Positions 17,652 to 27,900 of a stretch of DNA of 64,000 nt are shown here, piece after piece. Each line of letters begins with the position of its first letter. Position 1 is the first letter of the stretch. This stretch comes from Dokdonella sp. (GTDB taxonomy: Bacteria; Pseudomonadota; Gammaproteobacteria; Xanthomonadales; Rhodanobacteraceae). The translations under genes were made by a program, and so were the position numbers. The DNA is taken from positions 1 through 64,000 of the forward strand of contig NZ_JAHCAQ010000018.1 of NCBI RefSeq assembly GCF_019634845.1. The letters run 5' to 3'. The notes below the pieces were generated by a model, which was not told the origin of the DNA, did not search any database, and saw only the letters and a list, made by a program, of their open reading frames with translations.

Positions 17652-19040
17652 TCACTGATACCCCGCCATGTAGCGGTCGCTGGCGAGGTTCTCGAACTTC
17701 GTGTACTGACCGAGGAAGGCGAGCTTGACCGTGCCGGTCGGGCCGTTTCGCTGCTTGCCGATGATGATCTCCGCCACGCCCTTTTCGCTGCCCTCCGCGT
17801 TGTAGTACTCGTCGCGGTAAATGAACATGATGACGTCGGCGTCCTGCTCGATCGCGCCCGATTCGCGCAGATCGGCCATCACCGGGTGCTTGTCGGTGCG
17901 CTGTTCGAGCGAGCGGTTGAGCTGCGACAGCGCGATCACCGGAATGTTGAGTTCCTTGGCGAGGGCCTTCAGGCTACGCGAGATTTCTGAAATTTCGGTG
18001 GCACGATTCTCCTTGGTGCCGGGCACCTGCATGAGCTGCAGGTAGTCGATGACGATGAGGCCGAGGTCGTGCTCGCGCTTGAGGCGGCGCGAACGCGCGC
18101 GCAATTCGCCGGGCGACAGCGCGGGCGTGTCGTCGATGAAGATCTTGGCTTCGCTGAGCATCGTGATCGCGGATGTCACGCGCGGCCACTCCTCCTCGGC
18201 GAGTTCGCCGGTGCGCAGGTTCTGCTGGTTGATGCGACCCATCGACGAGATGAGTCGAAGGGCGAGCTGCGAGGCCGACATTTCCATCGAGAAGATCGCG
18301 ACGGCCTTCTTGGTCTTCATCGCCGCGTATTCGGCCATGTTGACCGCGAACGCGGTCTTGCCCATCGACGGCCGCGCCGCGACGATGATGAGATCAGCCG
18401 GTTGCAGGCCAGCGGTCATCTCATCGAGGTCGATGAAGCCGGTCGGCAGGCCGGTGACTGCGCCCTGGTTCTCGTAGCGCTGGTGCAGCAGCTGGAATGC
18501 TTCCCTGACCGCCGTGCGCAGCGGCACGAAGCCCTGGCGCCCGCGCGCACCGGCCTCGGCGATGTGGAACACCTTCTGCTCGGCGACCTCGAGCAGCTCC
18601 TTGCTGGAGCGGCCATCGGGCACGAAGGCGTCGCCGGCGATCTCGGTACCCACGTCGATGAGCTGTCGCAACACCGACTTCTCGCGCACGATGTCGGCGT
18701 AGGCGACGATGTTGGCGGCACTGGGCGTGGAGTTGGCGAGCTCGATCACGTAGCTCGCGCCACCGACCTGATCGGCGAGGTTGTTGGCCACGAACCAGTC
18801 GCCGAGCGTGACCGCGTCGCAAGGCATGCTCTTGTTCGACAGGTCCTCGATCGCGCGATAGATCACGCGATGGTCCTTGCGGTAGAAATCGTCGACACAG
18901 AGGCGATCGGCGACACGGTCCCAGGCCTCGGGCGACAGCATGAGGCCGCCGAGCACGGCCTGCTCGGCCTCGATCGAGTGCGGCGGCACGCGCAGCGCTT
19001 CGATGTTGGAAGGTTGATTCCTGCGTTCGCTCTGCGCCAT
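17652..19040 (-). CDS. dnaB: Replicative DNA helicase DnaB
   Basis: 462-residue hexameric helicase of the replication fork. The N-terminal domain begins VPPHSIEAEQAVLGGLML; the RecA-like C-terminal domain has Walker A ARPSMGKTAFA, the AVAIFSMEMSASQLALRL block, Walker B region LIVIDYLQLMQ, and the arginine-finger/H4 region EISRSLKALAKEL and LSQLNRSLEQR. The ATG at 19038-19040 (MAQSERR) gives family length; 12 further codons upstream are open but unlikely. Downstream of rplI after a terminator, so it probably has its own promoter within 19041-19160. Confidence 0.97.
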   Translation of the reverse strand: MAQSERRNQPSNIEALRVPPHSIEAEQAVLGGLMLSPEAWDRVADRLCVDDFYRKDHRVIYRAIEDLSNKSMPCDAVTLGDWFVANNLADQVGGASYVIELANSTPSAANIVAYADIVREKSVLRQLIDVGTEIAGDAFVPDGRSSKELLEVAEQKVFHIAEAGARGRQGFVPLRTAVREAFQLLHQRYENQGAVTGLPTGFIDLDEMTAGLQPADLIIVAARPSMGKTAFAVNMAEYAAMKTKKAVAIFSMEMSASQLALRLISSMGRINQQNLRTGELAEEEWPRVTSAITMLSEAKIFIDDTPALSPGELRARSRRLKREHDLGLIVIDYLQLMQVPGTKENRATEISEISRSLKALAKELNIPVIALSQLNRSLEQRTDKHPVMADLRESGAIEQDADVIMFIYRDEYYNAEGSEKGVAEIIIGKQRNGPTGTVKLAFLGQYTKFENLASDRYMAGYQ

Positions 19041-19161
19041 CGTCGCTCGCCTCGTCCAGACCGGCATCATCGACAAGCGCGTCTCACCTGTCGAGACAAC
19101 AACCCTGTGGAAAAGCTGTGTGCGGTGCGAGCCAGCACGGCCACCGCAGGCCGCGGCGCCG

Positions 19162-19192
19162 AAAACGCGACGGGCGCCCTGGGGCGCCCGTC
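19162..19192 (-). terminator. Rho-independent terminator of the rpsF-rpsR-rplI operon
   Basis: A perfect 11-bp inverted repeat (19169-19179 and 19182-19192) lies 40 bp past the rplI stop. On the minus strand it is followed by GCG and four T residues (A-run 19162-19165 on the plus strand). Short T tract, but strong stem and correct position. Confidence 0.75.
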
Positions 19193-19232
19193 ACTCGCTG
19201 CATGGCGCCGCTCGCGCGAGCGGCGCTGGTGC

Positions 19233-19682
19233 TCACTCGTCGGCGGCGACGATCACCTTGAGCGTGGTCGTCACGTCGGCGTGCAGGTGCACCTGAACGT
19301 CGAACTCGCCGAGGTGGCGGATCGGACCGTCGGCCATCACCACTTCGCTCTTGTCGAGCGCAATGCCGTTGGCCGTGCAGGCCTCGGCGATATCGCGCGG
19401 ACCGACCGAACCGAACAGCTTGCCTTCCGGGCTCGCGTTGGCCTTGATCGTGATCTGCGCGTTCTCGAACTGCGCCTTGCGCGCCTCGGCGCCCGACAGC
19501 TGCTGGTTGGCACGCGCTTCATACTCGGCACGGCGCTGCTCGAACTCGGCCAGGTTGGCGGCCGTGGCCGCCGTCGCCTTGCCCTGCGGCACGAGGTAGT
19601 TGCGGCCATAGCCGGGCTTGACCTTGACCTTGTCGCCGAGGTTGCCGAGGTTTTTCACTTTCTGCAGCAGGATGAGTTCCAT
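19233..19682 (-). CDS. rplI: 50S ribosomal protein L9
   Basis: 149 residues. The N-terminal rRNA-binding domain starts [19 protein letters not shown] and contains the signature [13 protein letters not shown]; the long connecting helix and the C-terminal domain ([15 protein letters not shown]) follow. Standard length. Third gene of the rpsF-rpsR-rplI operon, though separated from rpsR by an unusually long 150-bp spacer holding two hairpins. Confidence 0.98.
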   Translation of the reverse strand: MELILLQKVKNLGNLGDKVKVKPGYGRNYLVPQGKATAATAANLAEFEQRRAEYEARANQQLSGAEARKAQFENAQITIKANASPEGKLFGSVGPRDIAEACTANGIALDKSEVVMADGPIRHLGEFDVQVHLHADVTTTLKVIVAADE

Positions 19683-19778
19683 GGTGATGCTCCTGATTCG
19701 TTAGCGTCGGGAATGCCGGCGCAGCTTGCGCTGTCCGAACGGGCGAGGCGGCGAAGTCGATCAACATCGCCACCCCTG

Positions 19779-19826
19779 CTCTCCCTGCCGGGAGAGACGA
19801 GCGAACCGTCGCGCCAGGCGCGACGG
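19779..19826 (-). other. Two hairpins in the rpsR-rplI spacer
   Basis: Within the 150-bp rpsR-rplI gap are a 7-bp stem with a four-base loop (19779-19785 / 19790-19796) and a perfect 10-bp stem with almost no loop (19806-19815 / 19817-19826). Neither has a T tract on the minus strand, so they are more likely RNA processing or attenuation structures than full terminators. The second sits only 7 bp after the rpsR stop codon. Confidence 0.5.
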
Positions 19827-19832
19827 CCCTGC

Positions 19833-20057
19833 TCAGTGCGCGTCGCTGTAGGGCAGCAGCGCGAGGAAGCGTGCATGCTCCACGGCCGTGCACAGCATGC
19901 GCTGGTAACGCGCCTTGGTGCCGGTGATGCGGCTGGGCACGATCTTGCCGGTCTCGCCGATGTACTGGCGCAGCAGGTTGAGATCCTTGTAGTCGATCTC
20001 GGTGGCGCCTTCGGCGCTGAAACGGCAGAATTTCTTGCGGCGGAAGAACTTGGACAT
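19833..20057 (-). CDS. rpsR: 30S ribosomal protein S18
   Basis: 74 residues, full length: [14 protein letters not shown], then [20 protein letters not shown] and [14 protein letters not shown], all S18 signatures. S18 forms a heterodimer with S6 on the 30S platform. The start is 29 bp downstream of the rpsF stop. One Cys (residue 10) fits the C-minus, non-zinc form common in gammaproteobacteria. Confidence 0.98.
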   Translation of the reverse strand: MSKFFRRKKFCRFSAEGATEIDYKDLNLLRQYIGETGKIVPSRITGTKARYQRMLCTAVEHARFLALLPYSDAH

Positions 20058-20086
20058 GATGCTGGCTCCTGGGTCTGGGCGGATGC

Positions 20087-20533
20087 TTATTCGGCTGCCG
20101 GCTCGCTGGCGGCTTCCTCGCGCGGCGCGGCGCGCTCGCGGCGCGGACGCGGTTCATCGTCGATGTCGCCGAAACCAAAGCCTTCGTCGTCGCGACGACG
20201 GCCGCCCTTGTCGTCCTTGTTCTTCATGATCGGCGACATCTCGGTCACCGCGTTCTCGCGCGCCACGATCAGATGGCGCAGCACCGCATCGTTGAAGCGG
20301 AAGCCCGACTGCAGCTCGCTCAGCACGGCCTGGCTGCATTCGATGTTCATCAGCACGTAGTGGGCCTTGGCCAGATGCTGGATCGGATAGGCCAGCTGGC
20401 GGCGGCCCCAGTCTTCGAGACGGTGCACCTTGCCGCCATCGCCCTCGATGAGCGTCTTGTAACGCTCGATCATGCCGGGCACCTGTTCGCTCTGGTCAGG
20501 GTGGACCAGAAACACGACTTCGTAATGACGCAT
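20087..20533 (-). CDS. rpsF: 30S ribosomal protein S6
   Basis: 148 residues. The S6 core is [38 protein letters not shown] and [11 protein letters not shown]. The C-terminal 45 residues form a long charged tail ([15 protein letters not shown] and an Arg/Glu-rich end), longer than in E. coli, in which S6 is glutamylated. The ATG at 20531-20533 follows AAGGAG. First gene of the operon with a structured leader upstream. Confidence 0.97.
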   Translation of the reverse strand: MRHYEVVFLVHPDQSEQVPGMIERYKTLIEGDGGKVHRLEDWGRRQLAYPIQHLAKAHYVLMNIECSQAVLSELQSGFRFNDAVLRHLIVARENAVTEMSPIMKNKDDKGGRRRDDEGFGFGDIDDEPRPRRERAAPREEAASEPAAE

Positions 20534-20540
20534 GACAACT

Positions 20541-20600
20541 CCTTGTGGGTACCGTGCGGACCGATTTCCGCCGCGGCAGCCTCCCGCGGCGCGGTGAGGC
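20541..20600 (-). promoter_or_regulatory. Structured rpsF leader, possible S6:S18 autoregulatory element
   Basis: Upstream of rpsF the minus-strand transcript would contain a strong 8-bp stem with a seven-base loop (20569-20576 / 20584-20591). Next comes a short element reading GGTCCGCACGGTACC (20548-20562) just before the Shine-Dalgarno. rpsF leaders in many bacteria carry a hairpin with a CCG motif bound by the S6:S18 complex to repress the operon; placement and the CCG/CGG pairing are compatible. I could not score it against a covariance model, so the assignment is tentative. Confidence 0.4.
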
Positions 20601-20652
20601 AAGGCTCTTCAACGGCGATGGGCCAATGAAGAACCGCCAATCATATGCGGAA

Positions 20653-21432
20653 TCAGGGGACTGGCACAACCACCGGCAGATTGCCGGCCTTCACCGGCGC
20701 CACCGGCTCGATGCGCTCGATCGATTCCACCGGCAGGATCTGCGCGCTGCGGGTGCCGGGGTCGTACACGAACACATAGTTCGACACCGCGCCGAGGTAG
20801 CGCCACGTCTCGCCCGAACTCGGGCGCAGCAGTTGACCGCCCTGCCAGACGCGCACCTGAGGCGCCCCACCGCGCTCGATGCGGGCGACCTGGTAGTCCG
20901 CATAGAGGGCAACGAACATCCAGCCATACAGGAACAGCACCGCCAGATACGACACCTGCAGATACCAGCGCGCGTGGAACAGCTGCCAGCTCAGCCAGCG
21001 CAGGCGCAGCCGTTGCCACCACGCCGGCTGCGCCACCGCCTGCAGGCGCGCATGGGCCGCGCGATAGCGCCGGCGTGCGCGCACGTTGACGCGGTCGAAA
21101 ACCCAGATCAGTGGCAACGTCGACAGCACCAGCAGCAACGCGATCGGTTCCTGAATGCCGGCCACGAGGAAGTCGCTGACCTGCGACAGGCTCAGTACCG
21201 GAATGCCAAAGTGCCGGTAGTAGCGATACCCATGGAAGATGCCCGCCATCGCCACCAGCAGGTAGGCGGCCGTGATGCCAAGCGCGGGTTCACGCGCGAA
21301 CAGGCGTTTGAGCGGTGGCAGCGAATCGCTCAGCGTCGAACGCTCACCGTCCGCCGTGGCGGGTGCGGGTGCGGGTGCCGGCGTGACTTGCGCCTCAGGC
21401 ACGCTGGCGTCGTGGCCCGACGCCGTCGGCAC
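20653..21432 (-). CDS. Membrane protein of unknown function, three transmembrane helices
   Basis: 259 residues from a GTG at 21430-21432, five bases after the stop of the A-type carrier gene. A Pro/Ala-rich N-terminal stretch precedes three hydrophobic segments: ALGITAAYLLVAMAGIF, IALLLVLSTLPLIWVF and VSYLAVLFLYGWMFVALY. The C-terminal 75 residues are soluble and contain QVRVWQGGQLLRPSSGETW and YVFVYDPGTRSAQILPVE, resembling a small beta domain. No family recognised. Probably cotranscribed with the Fe-S carrier gene, but no functional link is evident. Confidence 0.65.
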   Translation of the reverse strand: MPTASGHDASVPEAQVTPAPAPAPATADGERSTLSDSLPPLKRLFAREPALGITAAYLLVAMAGIFHGYRYYRHFGIPVLSLSQVSDFLVAGIQEPIALLLVLSTLPLIWVFDRVNVRARRRYRAAHARLQAVAQPAWWQRLRLRWLSWQLFHARWYLQVSYLAVLFLYGWMFVALYADYQVARIERGGAPQVRVWQGGQLLRPSSGETWRYLGAVSNYVFVYDPGTRSAQILPVESIERIEPVAPVKAGNLPVVVPVP

Positions 21433-21437
21433 GCCGC

Positions 21438-21770
21438 TCACTGGCCATCGACGGTGAAGCTGCTGCCGCAACCACAGCCGCCAGTCGCATTGGGATTGCT
21501 GAACACGAACGCGGCGTTGAGGCCGTCGCGCTGGAAATCGATATGGGTACCGTCGACCAGCGGCAGCGCCTTGCGGTCGACGAGGATGCGCACGCCGTCC
21601 TGCTCGAACACCGCATCGCCATCGCCGATCGCGCTGGCCATGTCGATCGAATAGCCGAACCCCGAACAGCCGCTGCGCTTGATCCCAAAGCGGATGCCGA
21701 CCGCGGTCGGTTGCCGGGCGAGGAATTCCTGCATGCGCGCACGCGCGGCGGCGCTGATTTCGATGCTCAT
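21438..21770 (-). CDS. A-type iron-sulfur cluster carrier (ErpA/IscA/HesB family)
   Basis: 110 residues. Starts MSIEISAAARARMQEFLA. The three conserved cysteines are in KRSGCSGFGYS (first) and the C-G-C of NPNATGGCGCGSSF near the C-terminus, the invariant pattern of proteins that ferry Fe-S clusters to apo-enzymes. The NPNAT ending resembles ErpA; the first Cys region is closer to IscA, so the subfamily is left open. Divergent from asnS; no isc or suf operon is in the window. Confidence 0.9.
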   Translation of the reverse strand: MSIEISAAARARMQEFLARQPTAVGIRFGIKRSGCSGFGYSIDMASAIGDGDAVFEQDGVRILVDRKALPLVDGTHIDFQRDGLNAAFVFSNPNATGGCGCGSSFTVDGQ

Positions 21771-21804
21771 CGACGTACACCCTTGCGGATGCGGCCCGAG
21801 ATGG

Positions 21805-21852
21805 CCGCGGCTCGATACCAGCCGCGGATGATCGCACAAGTTCGGCTATCAT
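21805..21852. promoter_or_regulatory. Dyad and candidate -10 in the Fe-S carrier / asnS divergent region
   Basis: An 8-bp inverted repeat with a seven-base loop (CCGCGGCT at 21805-21812, AGCCGCGG at 21820-21827) lies midway between two divergent genes. TATCAT at 21847-21852 is the best -10 match for asnS, with no good -35. The dyad could be an operator or a leader stem for either gene. Weak evidence. Confidence 0.3.
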
Positions 21853-21914
21853 CGCGGACCTGATCGAACCATCCCGCGCGCTGTTCGCGCGCGTCCTGCC
21901 AGGAGTTTCCAGCG

Positions 21915-23339
<1,425 letters not shown>

Positions 23340-23342
23340 GCG

Positions 23343-23666
23343 ATGTCCGCTTCGGCCTGGCATCAATTTCTGTTCATTGGCGGCCTCGGTCTGGTCGTCT
23401 CGGGCCTGACCACCTACCTGATGATCTGGGTGCTGGTCGGCGTGACGCTGCGCGACCGGCACCCTGCGGTGCGTGCACGCCTGGGCGTGGTGCCGTTCAC
23501 GCCGCGCGGTTTCGGCTGGTTCCTCGGCGCGGCCTGGCACAGGCTCGGCGACGCCACCGTCACCGCGCTGGCCGCACCGGGCACCATCGGCGCATGGGCG
23601 ATCGTGATCGGCGCGGTGCTGGCCACGGTCGCCAAGACCCTGTCGCTGACCGGCGCCTCGACATGA
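23343..23666 (+). CDS. Small two-helix membrane protein
   Basis: 107 residues starting three bases after asnS. Two hydrophobic helices (FLFIGGLGLVVSGLTTYLMIWVLVG near residues 9-33 and TIGAWAIVIGAVLATVAKTL near the end) flank a basic soluble loop with VRARLGVVPFTPRGFGWFLGAAW. No family recognised. It overlaps the next gene by four bases (ATGA), so asnS and the two small genes are likely one transcript. Confidence 0.65.
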   Translation: MSASAWHQFLFIGGLGLVVSGLTTYLMIWVLVGVTLRDRHPAVRARLGVVPFTPRGFGWFLGAAWHRLGDATVTALAAPGTIGAWAIVIGAVLATVAKTLSLTGAST

Positions 23667-23968
23667 ATGACGCAATGCCCCAATGGTGGCTCGCGGTCGT
23701 CGGTGACACGCTGATCTGGGCGCGCCTGGTGGTACTGGAGACCGGCATCGCCGAAGTGCTCGACAGCGACGGCGGCACGCTGCGTTACGATGACGAGACG
23801 GCCGCGCGCATGGCCCTGCTCGATGCCGAGTTTCGCGCCTTCGACGGCCTCGACGAGGACGATGCGGCCATGCTCGGCTTCGACCTCGACGACATCGAAC
23901 CGCCGCAAGGCGACGACACCGAGGCGCTGCTGCCGCAGATGGTGCTCAAGCTTGGCGCAAGCCACTGA
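23663..23968 (+). CDS. Small acidic conserved hypothetical protein
   Basis: 101 residues, ATG overlapping the previous stop. Begins with a hydrophobic stretch (MPQWWLAVVGDTLIWARLVVLETG) that is probably a buried strand rather than a signal, followed by GIAEVLDSDGGTLRYDDETAARMALLDAEFRAF and a very acidic tail (DEDDAAMLGFDLDDIEPP). The pattern of a short strand-rich domain with an acidic end resembles small proteins near tRNA synthetases in Xanthomonas relatives; function unknown. Confidence 0.6.
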   Translation: MNDAMPQWWLAVVGDTLIWARLVVLETGIAEVLDSDGGTLRYDDETAARMALLDAEFRAFDGLDEDDAAMLGFDLDDIEPPQGDDTEALLPQMVLKLGASH

Positions 23969-24040
23969 CTCACCGGCTCGCGTCGGCAACGCCGCGTGCG
24001 CCCTCCCAACCACGATTCAAGCCTGTCCGCGGAGTCACCC

Positions 24041-24703
24041 ATGCCCCAACAACTGCGTGACCTGCTCGAACGCAACCGCCAGTGGGCCGAAGCGCTGCGC
24101 GCGAGCGACCCCGACTACTTCGTTCGCCTGTCGCAGCAGCAGGCACCCAAGTACCTGTGGATCGGCTGCTCCGATTCGCGCGTGCCGGCCAACCAGATCA
24201 TCGACATGGCGCCGGGCGAGGTGTTCGTGCACCGCAACGTCGCCAACGTCGTCGTGCATACCGACCTCAATGCGCTGTCGACGATCCAGTTCGCGGTCGA
24301 CGTGCTCAAGGTCGAGCACATCATCGTGGTCGGCCACTATGGCTGCGGCGGCGTGCGCGCCGTGCTCGAGGAGCGCCGCCTCGGCCTCGTCGACAACTGG
24401 CTGCGCCACGTCGAGAACGTCAAGCACCGCCACGTGGCGGCACTCGAAGGCCTGGACGACTTCGGCGCGCGCCACGACCGCCTGTGCGAGCTCAACGTGA
24501 TCGAACAGGTCGTCAACGTGTGCCGCACCACGGTCGTGCGCGAAGCGTGGGACCGCGGCCAGAAACTGTCGGTGCACGGCTGGATCTACAGCCTCGACAA
24601 CGGCCGCGTGCACGACCTGCACATGCACGTGGCCGACGCCGCCAGCCTCGACGCCGCCCGCGCCCAGGCCCATGCCGACGTGATCGCCCACGTGCGCGCC
24701 TGA
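24041..24703 (+). CDS. can: Beta-class carbonic anhydrase
   Basis: 220 residues. Zinc ligands of the beta class are visible: Cys and Asp in YLWIGCSDSRVPAN, and His and Cys in VVGHYGCGGV. The Asp-Arg dyad of CSDSR identifies the active form. It hydrates CO2 to bicarbonate for carboxylases. ATG at 24041 follows GGAG with six bases between; the upstream frame extension is not used. Standalone gene followed by a small stem-loop. Confidence 0.96.
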   Translation: MPQQLRDLLERNRQWAEALRASDPDYFVRLSQQQAPKYLWIGCSDSRVPANQIIDMAPGEVFVHRNVANVVVHTDLNALSTIQFAVDVLKVEHIIVVGHYGCGGVRAVLEERRLGLVDNWLRHVENVKHRHVAALEGLDDFGARHDRLCELNVIEQVVNVCRTTVVREAWDRGQKLSVHGWIYSLDNGRVHDLHMHVADAASLDAARAQAHADVIAHVRA

Positions 24704-24708
24704 CCGCT

Positions 24709-24725
24709 GCCACGCCGAGCGTGGC
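24709..24725 (+). other. Stem-loop after the carbonic anhydrase gene
   Basis: A 7-bp stem with a CGA loop (GCCACGC / GCGTGGC) starts five bases after the stop codon. No T tract follows, so it may be a weak or Rho-assisted 3' end. The remaining 24726-24962 carries no gene that I can see and should hold the promoter of the metallopeptidase. Confidence 0.4.
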
Positions 24726-24962
24726 GTCGGCGCGGGCGCCACCGTCCACGCAGCGCTTGCTGCAAACGCGCAATCCGCCAACGTACGCAATGTCCAGCGC
24801 CCGACGCGGACAAGCGGGCCGTGCCTGTGCTAGTTTGCGCGGCGCACCGGCGCTGGCGCCCGCAAGCGCGGATGACGGCATCGGGCCACGCAAGGGGAGA
24901 TTGCGTGTCGCAGCACCGGCCGGTTTGCGCCATCCGTTCAATCACTCGTTGGGGAATACACG

Positions 24963-27900
24963 ATGACACCGATATCCGACCGCGCACACGGCCGTGCCGT
25001 GCGCGCGCCGCGCCGCTGGCTTGCGGGCGCCGCCTGCGGTCTGCTGGCCGCCTGTGCCAGCGCACTGCTGTCACCCGCTTTCGCGATCCAACCGCTCGTG
25101 CCAGGCCAGCACGCAACGCAGACCCGCCTGCTGCAGCCGATCAGCGCACAGGACATCAACGTCGAACCGGCCCTTGAGGCCACCACCAGCCTTGCTGCCG
25201 CAGCCGCGCAGCGGGCGCAGGTGGCGGGCTTCCTGGCTCGCTATGGCGGCGAGTGGGAAATGCGCTGGGACCGCCGCAACGACCTGCCCAACCTGATCCA
25301 GGGCAGCGGCATCGCGCTGGTGCCGGGACGCGGCAATGCGCTCACGCTCGCCCAGCTCGGTCTGCCCGCCAACCATCAGGTTGACCTGGCGACGGTCGAG
25401 ACGCGGCTGCGCGACTTCATCGCCGCCAACGCCGAACTGCTCGGCGTCAAGGGCGTGGACCTGCGTCTCGATCCGGCGAGCAGCACGGTCTACGGCAAGG
25501 GCGACAGCCACTGGTTCGTCGAGTTCGAGCAGTATCAGGACGGCGTGCGCGTGGATGGCGCCAACGTGTTCTTCCGCATCGCCGCCGGCAACATCATCCA
25601 GTTCGGCAGCAACCGTATCGCTCCGGTACGCATCGGCAGCTTCCCGGTATCGGCTCGCGACGCGGCCTTCGCGCTGGCGCTGGCCGACATCGGCTTCGCC
25701 GCGGGGACCACCGTGAGCGAAGTGCTCGATGCCGGTGAGTTGTTGCTGCTGCCGGTGGCGCCGGCTGGCGACAGTGGCACGGCCGACTTCGCCGGCAGCA
25801 CCGGCCAGGGCTACGCGCATCGACTGGTGTGGCGCTTCACCTTCCGCGTGCATGACGACGAGGCGACCTATCGGGTGCTCACCGACGCGCACAGCAATCG
25901 CGTCATCGATGTGCAGAACATCAACACCTACGTCAACGCCACCGTCACCGGCGGCATCTACCCGACCACCAACACCGATCCCGAGATCGTCGTGCCGCTG
26001 CCGTTCGCCGCAGTCACCAACGGCAGCGCCAAGGTCACCGATGCGCTCGGCATCTACGACTATTCGGGTGGCGCCGCGACGAGTGCGCTCGACGGCAAGT
26101 ATTTCAAGATGAGCGACGGCTGCGGCTCGATCTCGCTGAGCAACTCGACCGATGGCAACCTCGCCTTCGGCAGCAGCGGCGGCACCGACTGCACGACGCC
26201 CGGCGTCGGCGGACCAGGCAACACGCACTCCTCGCGCAGCGGCTTCTACCACCTGACCAATATCAACCGCAAGGCGATCACCTTCCTGCCGGGCAACACC
26301 TGGCTCAACGGCAAGGTGACCGCGAACATGAACGTCAACGACGTCTGCAATGCCTATTGGAACGGCGCCAGTCTCAACTTCTTCAAGTCGGGCACCTACG
26401 GCAGCACGTTCTGCTCCAACACCGGCGAGATCGCCGCCGTGTTCCTGCACGAGTGGGGCCACGGCATGGACACCAATTCGGGTGGTTCGGCCGGGGACAT
26501 GGGCAGCGGCGAAGCGGTCGGCGATACCTTCGCCTTCCTCGAGACCAAGACCTCCTGCATCGGCGACAACTTCACGCCCGGCAAGATCTGCCACAACTGC
26601 ACGACCTGCACCGGTGTGCGCGACGTGCGCGACTTCGGCCTCACCGGCAGCAAGCCGATCGCCAAGCCGTCCAATGTAACCGCCGCCGGCGGCATCAAAT
26701 GCGATGACTACGTGGGCCAAGGCGGTATCTCGTGCCCCTACACCACCAACAGCGGCCAGGTTTACCGCGGCCCGATGGGTTACGAAGGTCATTGCGAGAG
26801 CATCATCGCGAGCTCGGCCAACTGGGACCTCAGCCAGATGCTCATCAGCAGGTGGGGCAACCCGCAGGGCTGGCAGGAGATGGATCGCATCTGGTATGGC
26901 AGCCTCACGCCAAGCAAGAGCGCCTATCGCGTGGCGTCGGGCGGCACCTGCAATCCGAGCGCGACGGTCGATGGCTGCGGCGCCAACAACTGGTACACGG
27001 TGTTCCTCGCCGCCGACGACGACGACGGCAACCTCGGCAACGGCACGCCCAATGCCTGCCGCATCTGGGACGCGTTCAACGCCCACGGCATCGCCTGCGG
27101 CACGCGTCCGGTGTGCAGCAACGACGCGCCCGACTTCAACCTCGCCATCACGCCCGCGACGCAGAGCGTGTGCGCAATGCCGAGCGCCAGCGCAAGCTAC
27201 ACGGTCAACGTCGGCCAGCAACTGGGCTTCACCAACCCTGTTGCGCTGAGCGCGAGTGGGCTGCCCAGCGGCGTCAGCGCCTCGTTCAGCCCCTCGAGCG
27301 TCATCCCGGGCAACAGTGCCGCGATGACGGTCAACGTCAGCGGCGCCGCCGCCGGCACCGCAACGCTGACAGTGAGCGGCAGCGCCAGCGGCAGCCCCGG
27401 TCACAGCGCGACCACGCAGCTCGTGATCGCGACCGCCCTGCCGGCGCTGCCGGCGCTGAACGCGCCGCTCGATGGCGCCACTGGCACGCCACGCAGCCCT
27501 GCCTTCGCCTGGGCCAGCGACGTCGCCGCCGAGAGCTACACCATCGAAGTCGCAAGCGACAATGCGTTCACGACGATCGTCGCCAGCGGCACGCCGACCA
27601 GCAACAGCTGGACGCCATCGACGCCACTGGCGCCGCTGACCACCTATTACTGGCGCGTGCGTGCCAACAGTGTGTGCGGCAACAGCAGCTACTCGCCGAC
27701 GTTCAGCTTCACCACCGGCGTGACCTTCCCCGAGCCGTACTGCCCGGTCACGTTCCCGAACAATGTCGAGCCGATCACCAAGGTCATCTTCACCGGCATC
27801 AACAACCCGAGCTCGGCCGCGCTCAACGGCAGCCCGGCGCTGGAGGACTTCCTCGGCGTGAGCGGCGGTCTCGTCGCGGCCGGCCAGAGTTATTCGATCA

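Noticed and set aside
18069..20360. 763-codon open frame on the plus strand across dnaB, rplI, rpsR and rpsF
   Set aside because: It runs antisense to four certain genes and across a terminator; composition is artificial.
25071..27404. 777-codon open frame antisense to the metallopeptidase
   Set aside because: Ala/Val/Arg/Asp-rich low-information sequence; the plus-strand protein has a signal peptide and domains.
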